64,000 nt of DNA from Nocardia sp. NBC_00403 (GTDB lineage: Bacteria; Actinomycetota; Actinomycetes; Mycobacteriales; Mycobacteriaceae): assembly GCF_036046055.1 (NCBI RefSeq), contig NZ_CP107939.1:6386001-6450000 (forward strand), in the 5' to 3' direction. The position numbers and the translations under genes were made by a program. Below the pieces are notes generated by a model. That model saw only the letters and a program-made list of their open reading frames with translations, was not told where the DNA came from and did no database searches. This document shows positions 37,733 through 46,293 of the stretch, in pieces; positions within the stretch are counted from its first letter, which is position 1; every line of letters starts with the position of its first letter.

Positions 37733-39049
37733 TCAACGACCGGACTGTGCGGCCACGGCAGGTTTGCGCTGCAACCCCTTTCGATCGTAGAAGCGCGTGA
37801 CCACAGCGCCCCCCAACAGCCCGATGGCCAAGCCGAGCACCGCCATCCCGGTGCCTCGGTACAACCCGGCCGCACCGTTGGCGTTGAAGTACAGAATCGA
37901 CCGGACGCCGAGGAAGACCTGGTGCATCGGCTCGAAAGTAGCCAGCCAGGCGAAGTATTCCGGTGTGGCTTCGATGGGGACGGTGCCACCGGAAGACGGC
38001 AGGCCCAGGACGATGAACAAGATGAGGTTGACCAGCAGGCCCGCGGTGCCGAAAGCGGCGAGCACCGACAGCGCGGTGACGCCGACGGCCATGATCGCGA
38101 GCACGCAGTAGAGGAACAGGGCCAACGGGTGGTCCAGCGGCACATCCAACAGCGTGGCGACGCCGAGGAAAAGTGCCGAGACGATGGGTGCGGTGACGGC
38201 CAGGATCGCCCACTTCAGCAGCAAGGTTCGGAACCGGGATATCGGGGCCGACGGATAGTGCACGTACCACGGCCCGTATTCGGTCGGCGCGAATCCCAAT
38301 GCGGAATCGGTCATCGAGTGGATCGTCATTGCGCCGGTGAAGCCCGCGAGCAAGACCAGCAGCGTGTAGAAGAACGCGGACAGACCCTGTCCGGTGCCGT
38401 CGGGCAGCGGACGATACGGCGCGACCACCACCTGGATCGGATGGGCGAGCATCAGTTGGCTGGCGCCCGCAAGCTCGGTCCCGGGCGTGCCTGGACTCGG
38501 CTGCAACTTGGCATGCACGGTATCGATGAGCTGCTTGCCGACTGTTTCGTCGACCCGGCTCAATGCTTCGTCGGCAATGCGCTGCATGACCGCAGTGGCG
38601 AAGCTGCCGGCGCGCGGGTTCGTGTGCACGGTGATCACGGGCTGCTCGACGGCTCCCGGCACGACACCGGCGGCGCCGAGAATTGCCAGCCGTTTGGTGA
38701 AATCACTGGGTATGACGATGGCCCCGTAAGCATGCCCCTGCCGTAGCTGCCGCTGGGCTTCGGCGAATCCGACGACATGCAGGTCGATCTTGTCGGATGG
38801 CAGGTTCGCGACCAGCGCCTCGGTGATCTGGTTGCCCACGTTGGCCGGCTTGTCACCAAGGACGTCGCCGTCGTCCTGATTGACGAGCGCGACCGGGAAA
38901 TCGTGCAGGTTCTTCGTGGGATTGACCACGTACGCGAGATACATCGTCGCCAACAGCGCCATGAGCAGCGTGACCACGGCGATCGGGGCGATCCAGCCCC
39001 GCAGCCGCAGGTGGCGGACAGGTCGATCGGCAGGCTCGTCAGTCGTCAT
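37733..39049 (-). CDS. YhgE/Pip-like (DUF3533) membrane protein
   Basis: A 438-aa protein with one N-terminal transmembrane helix (APIAVVTLLMALLATMYLAYV). A large extracytoplasmic domain starts with FPVALVNQDDG, and a cluster of five or six C-terminal helices follows. This layout is the YhgE/Pip N-terminal type, related to ABC-2-like or ESX/phage-infection proteins. Role not established. The start MTTDEP lacks a strong ribosome binding site. Confidence 0.75.
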   Translation of the reverse strand: MTTDEPADRPVRHLRLRGWIAPIAVVTLLMALLATMYLAYVVNPTKNLHDFPVALVNQDDGDVLGDKPANVGNQITEALVANLPSDKIDLHVVGFAEAQRQLRQGHAYGAIVIPSDFTKRLAILGAAGVVPGAVEQPVITVHTNPRAGSFATAVMQRIADEALSRVDETVGKQLIDTVHAKLQPSPGTPGTELAGASQLMLAHPIQVVVAPYRPLPDGTGQGLSAFFYTLLVLLAGFTGAMTIHSMTDSALGFAPTEYGPWYVHYPSAPISRFRTLLLKWAILAVTAPIVSALFLGVATLLDVPLDHPLALFLYCVLAIMAVGVTALSVLAAFGTAGLLVNLILFIVLGLPSSGGTVPIEATPEYFAWLATFEPMHQVFLGVRSILYFNANGAAGLYRGTGMAVLGLAIGLLGGAVVTRFYDRKGLQRKPAVAAQSGR

Positions 39050-39435
39050 GGGCGAACCGTAATCCGTGCCGGCCACCGGTGCCTGCCTACCCGGGTGAGT
39101 CCGCCTTTCCGATGGCTGTAGGACCGACAGTCTGTTGTCCTGGCGGTTACACAATCGTGAACGGAATATCAAAATTGTCTCGTCGGCGGCCGGTATCCGC
39201 GTACGCTGCGAGGATGCTGGCCGCTTCACGAGAGCGGTGGCGCAGACGCTGTCACAGCCTGGCAAACACAATCGGCTCTCTTGGGCGTACACACTGATCG
39301 GCCCTGCTGGAGTCTCGGTCGGTGCCGAGCAGGTGCCGGCAACACTGATACCGCTGCCGAGTGCGATGTACTCCCATCTCGGTGTCCTGCTACCCGGTCT
39401 GGTTTTTATCACCCGCAAGACAGGCGGTCGATTCG
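39050..39435. other. Intergenic region, no gene seen
   Basis: Nearly 390 nt between the divergent YhgE-like gene and the small protein at 39436. Several open frames cross it, but none has convincing coding character. AT-rich stretches at 39150-39180 may be promoter sequence. Confidence 0.4.
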
Positions 39436-39783
39436 ATGACCCCACTGCACATTTCCCTGGTCACTGTCGTGATTACGTTCGCAACCGTAGTCGCGTGGCC
39501 CACGTCCCAGCTCCATCGACCGCTCGTTTTATCGCCGTCTTCGCCGTCGCCTCGCCGAGACGAAAGTCCACGACGCGATAACAAATCGTCGATTCCCGCG
39601 GCGCGGGCGAATGCCCACACCGCCCCCGAAACCTCCCTCACAATCGACCAGGCGCACACGGTGATGCAGCAGCACATGAATTGTCGGATTCGTCGCTGTG
39701 CCCGCAAAGCGGCCGCATTCGCCCTCCTCGTCGACGCCGGCCACATCACGCCCGACCGCTCATACTTCCGATCCCGATCGTGA
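39436..39783 (+). CDS. Small protein with N-terminal signal/anchor
   Basis: A 115-aa protein. The first helix MTPLHISLVTVVITFATVVA looks like a signal or anchor sequence. A Ser/Pro/Arg-rich linker follows, then a compact C-terminal part with MQQHMNCRIRRCARKAAAF and VDAGHITPD. The last part resembles short actinobacterial proteins of unknown function that keep a paired Cys. No operon partner. Confidence 0.45.
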   Translation: MTPLHISLVTVVITFATVVAWPTSQLHRPLVLSPSSPSPRRDESPRRDNKSSIPAARANAHTAPETSLTIDQAHTVMQQHMNCRIRRCARKAAAFALLVDAGHITPDRSYFRSRS

Positions 39784-39983
39784 CGTCGAGCCGACGCCCG
39801 TCACCAGGCGTGAGCGGATAACAATTCCTCGAATCTGCGACGACACCGTGCGCGAAATACGCGCCGCCGCGTGCGCGGAAAGTAGCGTGTTGTCAGCGGT
39901 CCAAGCGTCCGCATACATATCTGCCGTGGGAGTCCCTGGGAATGTCCACACCGAACGCTTCAACTTCTTCTGAAGGGGTCGCC

Positions 39984-40073
39984 GTGCGTCACGCCTACAC
40001 CACTCACGCTGCCATCGGGATCGCGCTGATCCTCATCGCCGCCTCCGCATGGTTCGGCGTCATCACGAGCTGA
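39984..40073 (+). CDS. 29-aa hydrophobic peptide
   Basis: A GTG-initiated frame with GAAGGGG seven bases upstream. The peptide begins MRHAYTTHAAIGIALILIAA and ends SAWFGVITS, forming one membrane-spanning helix. It ends 4 nt before the stop of the convergent CorA gene. Supported by the ribosome binding site and hydrophobic pattern only. Confidence 0.35.
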   Translation: MRHAYTTHAAIGIALILIAASAWFGVITS

Positions 40074-40077
40074 ACGT

Positions 40078-41016
40078 TCAGCGCAACCATCCCTTCCGTT
40101 TGATATAGACCAACGGAATCACCGCCGCCACCAGAGTCATCACTGTGGTGGCCAGGAGGCCGTGCTGCCATTCCAGTTCCGGCATCCAGGTGAAATTCAT
40201 GCCGTAGAACGTCGCGATCAGCGTCGGCGGCAGAAAGACGGCGGTAATGATCGTGAACACCTTGACGATCTGATTCTGCTTCACATCCAGCCAGGTCATC
40301 ACCAACTGTTGCAGATAGCGCACCTTGTCGTGCTCGAAACCCGCGTGTTGCTTTACGCCGTCCATATCGGCGATCAGGATGGCGATCAAGCCTTCGAGGT
40401 CGCTGACGCGCGTGTCGGCCATCAGGTGGCGGGCAGCGCGGGCGAGTTGCAGTTGGGTCTCCTGGACGCGCGAGACGATCTGCTCGGCCGCGTTCATCCG
40501 GGACATAGTGCCGCGCATGTCCGCAACGCCGATCTCGCGGCCGCGGCGGTCGTAGCCGTTGGTGGCCATTTCGATGTCGTCGTTCATCACTTCGAGTGCG
40601 TCGCTTGCGTAGTGGATCACCCGCTCCGATTCCTCGTTCAGCGCCCATAGCAGCGCGTACATCATGCCGTGCGGGGAGCCGGTAAGCGCCGGATTGCGGC
40701 GCATCTTGGCGACGGCCTTATCGAACAGGGTGAAGGGACCGTCCGGTTGCAACGTCACCAGGAAGTCGCTGCCGAGGGCGAACATGATCGTGTCGCGTTC
40801 AATGGTTTCGCCACGTTTGTGGTTGATGACGACCGGCAAGTAGATGAAATCGTCCGTCTCCCATACTCGGTTCCTCGCCGTCGCGAAATCGACACCCAGC
40901 CGCTCCCGCAGCACCGCCGCGGTGTCGGAGTCGGTGGCGGAGAGTGGAATCCAGTGCTGCTGTAGAACTTCGGTGTCGAATCGGTCGGTGAGCACGGCCG
41001 CGGCGGTCGTTGTCAT
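40078..41016 (-). CDS. corA: CorA-family magnesium/cobalt transporter
   Basis: A 312-aa CorA-type channel. The long N-terminal cytoplasmic domain ends in a coiled-coil helix. The C-terminal pair of transmembrane helices contains the YGMN selectivity motif (FYGMNFTW) and the acidic-to-basic end YIKRKGWLR. Known role: Mg2+ uptake as a pentamer. It is preceded by a 62-aa membrane protein with a 3-nt gap, so the two are co-transcribed. I see no convincing Mg2+ riboswitch upstream. Confidence 0.88.
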   Translation of the reverse strand: MTTTAAAVLTDRFDTEVLQQHWIPLSATDSDTAAVLRERLGVDFATARNRVWETDDFIYLPVVINHKRGETIERDTIMFALGSDFLVTLQPDGPFTLFDKAVAKMRRNPALTGSPHGMMYALLWALNEESERVIHYASDALEVMNDDIEMATNGYDRRGREIGVADMRGTMSRMNAAEQIVSRVQETQLQLARAARHLMADTRVSDLEGLIAILIADMDGVKQHAGFEHDKVRYLQQLVMTWLDVKQNQIVKVFTIITAVFLPPTLIATFYGMNFTWMPELEWQHGLLATTVMTLVAAVIPLVYIKRKGWLR

Positions 41017-41019
41017 CGG

Positions 41020-41208
41020 CTACTGACCATAGGAGGAGCGTGCGGGTGAGACCGACGACGAGCCGACCGGCTGTTGCACATGCACATAGTGCATCGTCAG
41101 CAGGGCCGCACTGATCAGCAGATAGAGGCCGATCGTGAACCAGATCGCCTGGCGCTCCAGATTCGGTGCGCGATGTGGTGATTCGACCTTGTCGAACAGG
41201 GTGGCCAT
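41020..41208 (-). CDS. 62-aa membrane protein upstream of corA
   Basis: The protein starts MATLFDKVESPHRAPNLERQ and has one strong transmembrane helix (WFTIGLYLLISAALLTMHYV) with a Ser-rich C-terminus. It lies 3 nt before corA in the same direction. GGAG lies about 11 nt upstream. Probably a small accessory subunit or unrelated passenger; family not recognised. Confidence 0.55.
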   Translation of the reverse strand: MATLFDKVESPHRAPNLERQAIWFTIGLYLLISAALLTMHYVHVQQPVGSSSVSPARSSYGQ

Positions 41209-41692
41209 GGTAGGGCTCCAATACTTGCCGTCGTCTTGATGTGGCTGCGCGCAGCATCGAGCCGCGCCCGGGTATCGGCCGACCACAGCGAGATTTGCCA
41301 GGCCGTACCGAACGCAACAGACCGGGCGCTCGGAAGGTCCGAGGCACCGGCCTGTCGGGTCGAGAGGTTTGCTGGATGTGTGTCGCTGCCGACGACTCGT
41401 CGGCCACGGACGACGCGCACAGGTCAACAACGAGCGGGCACAACCCGTTTCGCGAGAGCAGCCCGGCTGTAGACGTCGATACTGTCATCCGGCATCTGCC
41501 GCTCACCCCGCTTCGTGTGGTTGATCCCGGCGCACGAATTGCGCCACCATTCATTAGAAACCCGAACATGCGTGTCCGTCAATCAGTTGCGCAAGTGTTC
41601 ACCAACGCGACAGAATCCCCGGCCGCACAATGCGAGTGTCGTACCTCTGGGTCTGCTTTCGGCGTTCTCGGAGTATCAGTGGATCCTGTCTG
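41209..41692. other. Intergenic region, no gene seen
   Basis: About 480 nt between the CorA operon start and the stop of the flavin reductase gene. I see neither a convincing gene nor a clear M-box riboswitch. It should hold the promoter of the corA operon on the minus strand. Confidence 0.45.
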
Positions 41693-42214
41693 TCAGCCGG
41701 CTATCTCGCTGACTTCGTTGTGCGGATGCAGCGTGCGGAACTTGCTGCCGTGGAAGACAAGTGGGTCGACCTCGCCGGGGGCGGCGAGGCGGTTGATGCG
41801 GAGCAGAACTACGGCGTGGTCGCCCGCGGGCACCTGGACCTCGACGACGCCTTCGATCCAGGCGGAGGCGCCGTCGACGAAAATCGCGTCGGTAGCGCCA
41901 CGGTAGAGGTCGACATTGTGGAAGCGATTGCCATTGCGGGTGCTCAGTGCTCGGGCCGCGTCTTCCTGATGGGTGCCGAGCAGGCTCAGGCCGAGGTGGG
42001 TCGCGCGGCTCAGCTTCGGCCAGGTCGCCGAACTGTTCTGCACGCAGAACGAAACCAGGGGCGGTTCGAGCGAGACGGGGACGAAGGTGCTCACTGCCAG
42101 GCCGTGCCGGACGCCATCTATCTCGGCGCATACCGCGACCACGCCGCTGGGGAAGCTGGCGAAGGCGCGGCGCAGGCCCGGGCCATCGGCGGGAAACTCG
42201 AAGAGGTCATGCAT
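41693..42214 (-). CDS. Flavin reductase (HpaC-like)
   Basis: A 173-aa FMN-binding split-barrel protein of the flavin-reductase-like family. It has LRRAFASFPSGVVAVCAEIDG, LAVSTFVPVSLEPPLVSFCV, WPKLSRATHLGLSLLG and the HF/GG-type end. Known role: supplies reduced flavin to two-component monooxygenases. It overlaps the upstream FMN-reductase gene by 8 nt and closes the decayed organosulfur monooxygenase operon. Confidence 0.85.
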   Translation of the reverse strand: MHDLFEFPADGPGLRRAFASFPSGVVAVCAEIDGVRHGLAVSTFVPVSLEPPLVSFCVQNSSATWPKLSRATHLGLSLLGTHQEDAARALSTRNGNRFHNVDLYRGATDAIFVDGASAWIEGVVEVQVPAGDHAVVLLRINRLAAPGEVDPLVFHGSKFRTLHPHNEVSEIAG

Positions 42215-42716
42215 GATTCGCGGCCCTTGTGCCTAGTGCCTGCGCGACGGCACGCCACCGATCGGCGTAGCGCTCGATCACACCGTCTTCCTGGAATGTG
42301 CGGTCCGAGAGGTAGAGGCCCGGCAGGGCCGCTGTCGCGCCGAGTTCGACGAGTACCGGCTTCAGCAGCAGATCCGGCGCCAGCGCATGGACGGGACCTG
42401 CGCCGAGCATGACCGGGACAGCGACGACATCGGCTAGTCCGGTGCCGCCGTCGAATTGTTCGAGGAACAGCTTCAGCAGGCCGGTGTAGGTAGCCTTGAA
42501 GGTAGGGCTGGCGAACACGACCAGCTTCGAGGCCGCGACGGCGTGTACCGCCGCGGCGACCGCGGGGTCGCCCCACGACAGCAGGCCCGCACCGAAGGAG
42601 ACGAGGTCGATCACCACGGGCTCGGTGTCCGGGCGCAGCGTCTTCGCGACGAGGGTGGCCGCGGTCAGGGTTCGAGAGGCGGGTTTGGGGTTTCCGACGA
42701 CGACCGTCACTGTCAC
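42207..42716 (-). CDS. NAD(P)H-dependent FMN reductase (SsuE/MsuE-like)
   Basis: A 169-aa flavodoxin-fold reductase. The start reads VTVTVVVGNPKPASRT, and VFASPTFKATYTGLLKLFLEQF is the conserved middle segment. Known role: reduces FMN for alkanesulfonate or dimethylsulfone monooxygenases. The GTG at 42716 is chosen because GAAGGA lies just before it; an in-frame GTG at 42743 lies before that site. Neighbours are fragments of two such monooxygenases. Confidence 0.82.
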   Translation of the reverse strand: MTVTVVVGNPKPASRTLTAATLVAKTLRPDTEPVVIDLVSFGAGLLSWGDPAVAAAVHAVAASKLVVFASPTFKATYTGLLKLFLEQFDGGTGLADVVAVPVMLGAGPVHALAPDLLLKPVLVELGATAALPGLYLSDRTFQEDGVIERYADRWRAVAQALGTRAANHA

Positions 42717-42761
42717 TTTCGTATCCTTCTCTCGCTCTGGCACTTTCGGCTGATGGTTGGG

Positions 42762-43202
42762 TCAGATCACCCCGTGCAGCGGTGGTGGCGTGTCGTGCAG
42801 CAATGCTCGGCCGATGTGCTGGTACTTCCACCGAATCGGGTCGTGCAGCGCGTGGGTGCGCGCATTGCGCCAGAAGTGGTGCAGATTCAGATCCGTTGCG
42901 ACGCTGCGTGTTCCACCCACCTCGAACACCGCAGCCGAGGCGGCACGGTCGGACAGCACATCGGCCGGGGCGACCGCGAGCGACGCGTGCGCCACCACTT
43001 CGGGTGCATGGCCGCCCGACACGCCGTCGGTCGCGGCATCGACAGCGGTACCCGCCGCGACCGCTACCGACAACTCGCCGAATCGCTGGATCAGCAGTGG
43101 TCGTCCACCGCTCTGATGACACCCGCTTCGTGCCGCGAGTTGGGTGGCGACCGACCGTGCTTGCACCGCGGACTGGATGCGGTCGGCGCTGACCGCGGTC
43201 AT
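42762..43202 (-). pseudogene. Truncated SfnB/DszC-like acyl-CoA-dehydrogenase-type monooxygenase
   Basis: The frame codes for 146 aa where the family needs about 400. The C-terminal half is recognisable (AVFEVGGTRS, HHFWRNARTHALHDP, IRWKYQHIGRALLHD). The first 25 residues (MTAVSADRIQSAVQARSVAT) look like the N-terminus of the same family. The middle, including the flavin-binding part, is missing. This suggests an internal deletion, with the start still coupled (ATGA) to the upstream gene. Confidence 0.65.
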
Positions 43203-43393
43203 CAGCTACCCACCGCGGCGAGCTTGCGCACCACGAGCTCGCGCACCAGCGGCAGCACCTTCGCGCCGAAGTACTCGATCTCATCCTGGAAGTGCAGGAA
43301 ACCGCCGATGATCAGGTCGACGCCGAGTTCCTTGTAGGCGAGGATGCGTTCGGCCACTGTGCGGATCTGGTCGGCGATGTTCTCCGTGGTCAT
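43202..43393 (-). pseudogene. Truncated SfnG/SsuD-like LLM monooxygenase
   Basis: A 63-aa frame matching only the C-terminus of luciferase-like dimethylsulfone or alkanesulfonate monooxygenases: VAERILAYKELGVDLIIGGF, then LHFQDEIEYFGAKVLPLVRE. Whole members have about 360 residues. The 5' part is gone; the ATG at 43393 may be chance. Its stop overlaps the start of the SfnB-like fragment, showing the old operon order. Confidence 0.65.
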
Positions 43394-43647
43394 AGCTGCT
43401 GCTCCAATGTTGTCGGGGGAACCCGTCGATCGGAGGCCGGGCACGGCCGAGCACCCGGCGCTCCGTCTACTCCAGCACCGTTATCCGGTCGGCACGAGGG
43501 TTTGAATCTGCGCGATCGGATCGGTGTCCCGGCGGATCGGTCCGGCGGCGGCGAGGGTGTTCGAGAAGGTCGGCCTGCACAGACTTCGCAATATTGCGAT
43601 CACCAAGAAGCAATGGGTGAACCGGAATTCCGAGTTCGATGCGATGG

Positions 43648-45114
43648 TTACGGTTCATCGGGGTCGACGGAGATGGCCTTTGCCATTTGCACCAACGCTC
43701 CATGCAGCGCTGTCGCCACCCCTCCTGCCCTTTCTCCGCGCAACACGACCTCGGTGAACCCTTCGACCAATGCCGTGCCAGGGTCGAGCAAGCCGTGACC
43801 GAAACTTCCTCCACCACGCAAACTCTCGGTGATCAGTGTTCGCTGCGCTTCTTGGTGCGCACGGAAATTGCCGGCGGTATCGAGTGCTCGACCGAATTCG
43901 CGAACGATCGTCACGTACACCGGCCGCTCGTCGTAGTCGTGCCGATCGGCGCGTGTCCAGGTTGCCGAGGCCACCGCCCCGGCCGCACGGATCGGGTTCG
44001 CGACCGCGGCCCTGTCGAGAACCATCCAGTTCGCTGGGGGCCCCGGTTGCTCCCCCTCAGAAACCTGCTCCCGCACCAGGCGTGACGGCGTGCCGTCATG
44101 CGTTTCGGTGATCTCGATGCCACGCAGTGGAATCGGATATTTCGCGAGCATGTCGTCGACAGCAACCGCGATTTCGCGAATGGTGGGTTCAGAGATGCCG
44201 GCCGTGTCGAACCCGATGATCTCCAGATCGTGTTTAACCGCCATCTCGCGGGCGATTCGCATTGCGTCATCGGTCCCGGCACTGGTCGGTCGTCGCGATA
44301 TCACGGAATCGTGGTGACGAGATCTGGCCCGCCAACGACGCCGTGGCGCAGGCACGACAGTCGCGCCGGTGCTCGGCTTAGGGGGCGCAGACACGTCAGT
44401 GGCACCAGTATTCGGTAGGTCGAGCGCATGCCGGACTCCGACATCAGGGCTCGGCAGGCGCGGCGCAGACACGTCGGACCCACCACCAGTCGACACACCA
44501 AACGCAGACACAGCTCCAGCATCGACACTTGGTACGACAGGCCCAGCACCAGCACTCACCACACCCGACACAGGCACATCGGACCCACCACCAGTCGACA
44601 CACCAAACGCAGACACAGCTCCAGCATCGACACTCGGTACGACAGGCCCAGCACCAGCACTCACCACACCCGACACAGGCACATCGGACCCACCACCAGT
44701 CGACACACCAAACGCAGACACAGCGACGCCCCTGGCGCTCGGCGTGCGTGGCGCGGACGGTCGAGAGGATGCAACGGACGCGGGTCGGCAGGATGAGCTC
44801 GCAGGTGCAACCGGTGGCCTGCGTGACCAGGGCGTGGGGCCCGGCTTGCGGACGACGGGGTTGCCCGCCGACGGCCCATTGACTTTCGAGACCACCGCAC
44901 TCGTGTCGGTGACGGGCGGCAGTGCCACGTCATGGGCACCCGAGATCGGCGAGTCCGGGAAGTGATCGCGCCGGCCACTGTCCATGAGCGCTTCGGCGCT
45001 CGCAATGGCAGCCTTCAGTTCACCGACGGTTCGAGACGCCGCCGAGATGAGGTGCTCCAGCGTCGACACCATCGCGCGAAGTTCGCCCGAGTCGATCGGC
45101 AATGGCTGACTCAC
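43648..45114 (-). CDS. Repeat-containing protein with degenerate zincin-like C-terminus
   Basis: A 488-aa protein. N-terminal helix (GELRAMVSTLEHLISAASRT) of about 50 residues; a Pro/Ser/Val-rich linker; 2.4 copies of a 35-aa repeat (SAFGVSTGGGSDVPVSGV core); a basic stretch; then a globular C-terminal domain from about residue 290. In that domain VTIVREFGRALDTAG (R405-E-F-G-R409) sits where related actinobacterial proteins have a HEFGH zinc motif, so both metal His are Arg. The end (LVEGFTEVVLRGERA) also fits such proteins. The GTG start has AGGAG upstream. Function unknown. Confidence 0.65.
   Translation of the reverse strand: MSQPLPIDSGELRAMVSTLEHLISAASRTVGELKAAIASAEALMDSGRRDHFPDSPISGAHDVALPPVTDTSAVVSKVNGPSAGNPVVRKPGPTPWSRRPPVAPASSSCRPASVASSRPSAPRTPSARGVAVSAFGVSTGGGSDVPVSGVVSAGAGPVVPSVDAGAVSAFGVSTGGGSDVPVSGVVSAGAGPVVPSVDAGAVSAFGVSTGGGSDVSAPRLPSPDVGVRHALDLPNTGATDVSAPPKPSTGATVVPAPRRRWRARSRHHDSVISRRPTSAGTDDAMRIAREMAVKHDLEIIGFDTAGISEPTIREIAVAVDDMLAKYPIPLRGIEITETHDGTPSRLVREQVSEGEQPGPPANWMVLDRAAVANPIRAAGAVASATWTRADRHDYDERPVYVTIVREFGRALDTAGNFRAHQEAQRTLITESLRGGGSFGHGLLDPGTALVEGFTEVVLRGERAGGVATALHGALVQMAKAISVDPDEP
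44474..44724. repeat. 105-bp tandem repeat, 2.4 copies
   Basis: Units start at 44474, 44579 and 44684 (the last is 41 bp long). The copies are almost identical at the DNA level; the only difference I noticed is one T/C change. They code for 35-aa repeats in frame in the minus-strand gene. Such identity points to recent expansion by slippage or unequal crossing-over. Confidence 0.9.
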
Positions 45115-45338
45115 CGATATCTCCTGCTGGTCGTTCCGGCGGTCAGGTCGTGCCGAGTAGTCGGGGTGCACCAGCCTTCCGATCTCACGTTGGCGCGTCA
45201 GCCGATTGTCGCGCAACCGAAGCCCGGTGAACTCCGTCCGGTACCTCCGATGTTGGGAAGGCTCGACAATGTGAGGTCAGTGGCGAAACGGGTACAATCG
45301 AAGCACACCGCCTCGTGGGAACGCCCTAGGATTCACCC

Positions 45339-45821
45339 ATGTCATTCACCGTTCCCGACCTCTCCGGCGACCGGTCCGAGCAGTACCGCCAGCTCGTCGA
45401 GCAGGCCGAAGCGCTGGTCACCGGTGAGCCCGACCGCATCGCCAACGCGGCCAACCTGTCGTCGCTGGTATTCCACGCGCTACCCGATCTGAATTGGGTC
45501 GGCTTCTATTTCTATGACGGGCGAGAACTCGTCGTCGGGCCGTTCCAAGGCAAACCGGCGTGCGTCCGAATTGCACTCGCCAAAGGCGTGTGCGGAACCG
45601 CCGCCGATACGCGAGAAACCCAACTCGTGCCCGACGTGCATGCCTTTCCCGGGCATATCGCGTGCGACGGTGACACCCGATCGGAAATCGTCGTGCCGCT
45701 CGTTCGGGATGACGAACTCATCGGAGTCTTCGATCTCGACAGCCCGGTTCCGGCCCGTTTCGATGCGATCGATCAATACGGACTGGAAGCCGTCGCGCAC
45801 GTCTTTCTGGCCGCCATCTAG
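45339..45821 (+). CDS. msrC: Free methionine-(R)-sulfoxide reductase
   Basis: A 160-aa GAF-domain enzyme of the fRMsr type. LNWVGFYFYDG, then C in KPACVRIALAKGVCGTAA (two Cys) and HAFPGHIACDGDTRSEIVVPL (third Cys) give the three conserved Cys of the family. Reaction: thioredoxin-dependent reduction of free L-methionine-(R)-sulfoxide. It is divergent from the repeat-containing gene. Confidence 0.9.
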   Translation: MSFTVPDLSGDRSEQYRQLVEQAEALVTGEPDRIANAANLSSLVFHALPDLNWVGFYFYDGRELVVGPFQGKPACVRIALAKGVCGTAADTRETQLVPDVHAFPGHIACDGDTRSEIVVPLVRDDELIGVFDLDSPVPARFDAIDQYGLEAVAHVFLAAI

Positions 45822-45927
45822 ACCGAACGCACCGGCCTTGTACCGGGGCCATACGCGTCGGGAACGCGGTCGATCAGTTGTGCAAGTATTCGCATCGTGC
45901 GACGCTACCGACACGGTGGAGGCGGAA

Positions 45928-46269
45928 GTGACCGAGCACGGCGAATCGCCGGGTCCCATCCCGGCAGATCGATTACACGACGCGGCAGCAGTTTTCGGCA
46001 TGCTCGCCGCTACCGCCCGCCTTCAGATCCTGTGGCTGCTCAGTCAGGACGAGCGCGACGTCGGAACCCTGGCCGCCGAAATCGGGCAAACCGTCCCAGC
46101 GGTGAGTCAACACCTGGCGAAGCTCAAGCTGGCAGGTCTGGTTCACGCTCGAAAGTCCGGCCGCCACAATGTGTACGCCATCGCCCACCCGGACATCGCC
46201 GACATCGTCCGTCTCGCCTTCCGCCATCACCTCCGCGGCACTGCGATGCCGGGGACGATCGATCCCTGA
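45928..46269 (+). CDS. ArsR-family transcriptional regulator
   Basis: A 113-aa winged-helix regulator. It has AAAVFGMLAATARLQILWLL, the recognition region TVPAVSQHLAKLKLAGLV and the wing RKSGRHNVYAI. The C-terminal RLAFRHHLRG and the layout recall KmtR/NmtR-type metal sensors, but the metal ligands cannot be assigned. The GTG at 45928 follows GGAGG. Convergent with the glycosyltransferase gene. Confidence 0.82.
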   Translation: MTEHGESPGPIPADRLHDAAAVFGMLAATARLQILWLLSQDERDVGTLAAEIGQTVPAVSQHLAKLKLAGLVHARKSGRHNVYAIAHPDIADIVRLAFRHHLRGTAMPGTIDP

Positions 46270-46293
46270 GCTGCGGCGGCGGTGGCAACCGGG

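Noticed and set aside
39810..39826. A 17-bp stretch GTGAGCGGATAACAATT identical to the core of the E. coli lac operator.
   Set aside because: The flanks do not match lac or common cloning vectors, no lac-type gene or vector sequence is present, and no LacI-family gene lies nearby. Probably coincidence; vector contamination is not supported.
41209..41692. Possible Mg2+ (M-box) riboswitch upstream of the CorA operon.
   Set aside because: The conserved M-box core could not be found by eye on the minus strand, and no matching set of helices was seen.
44428..44965. Long plus-strand frames with regular His/Arg/Thr repeats opposite the repeat-containing gene.
   Set aside because: They are the antisense and frame-shifted reading of the 105-bp tandem repeat that is in frame in the minus-strand gene with a good start site.
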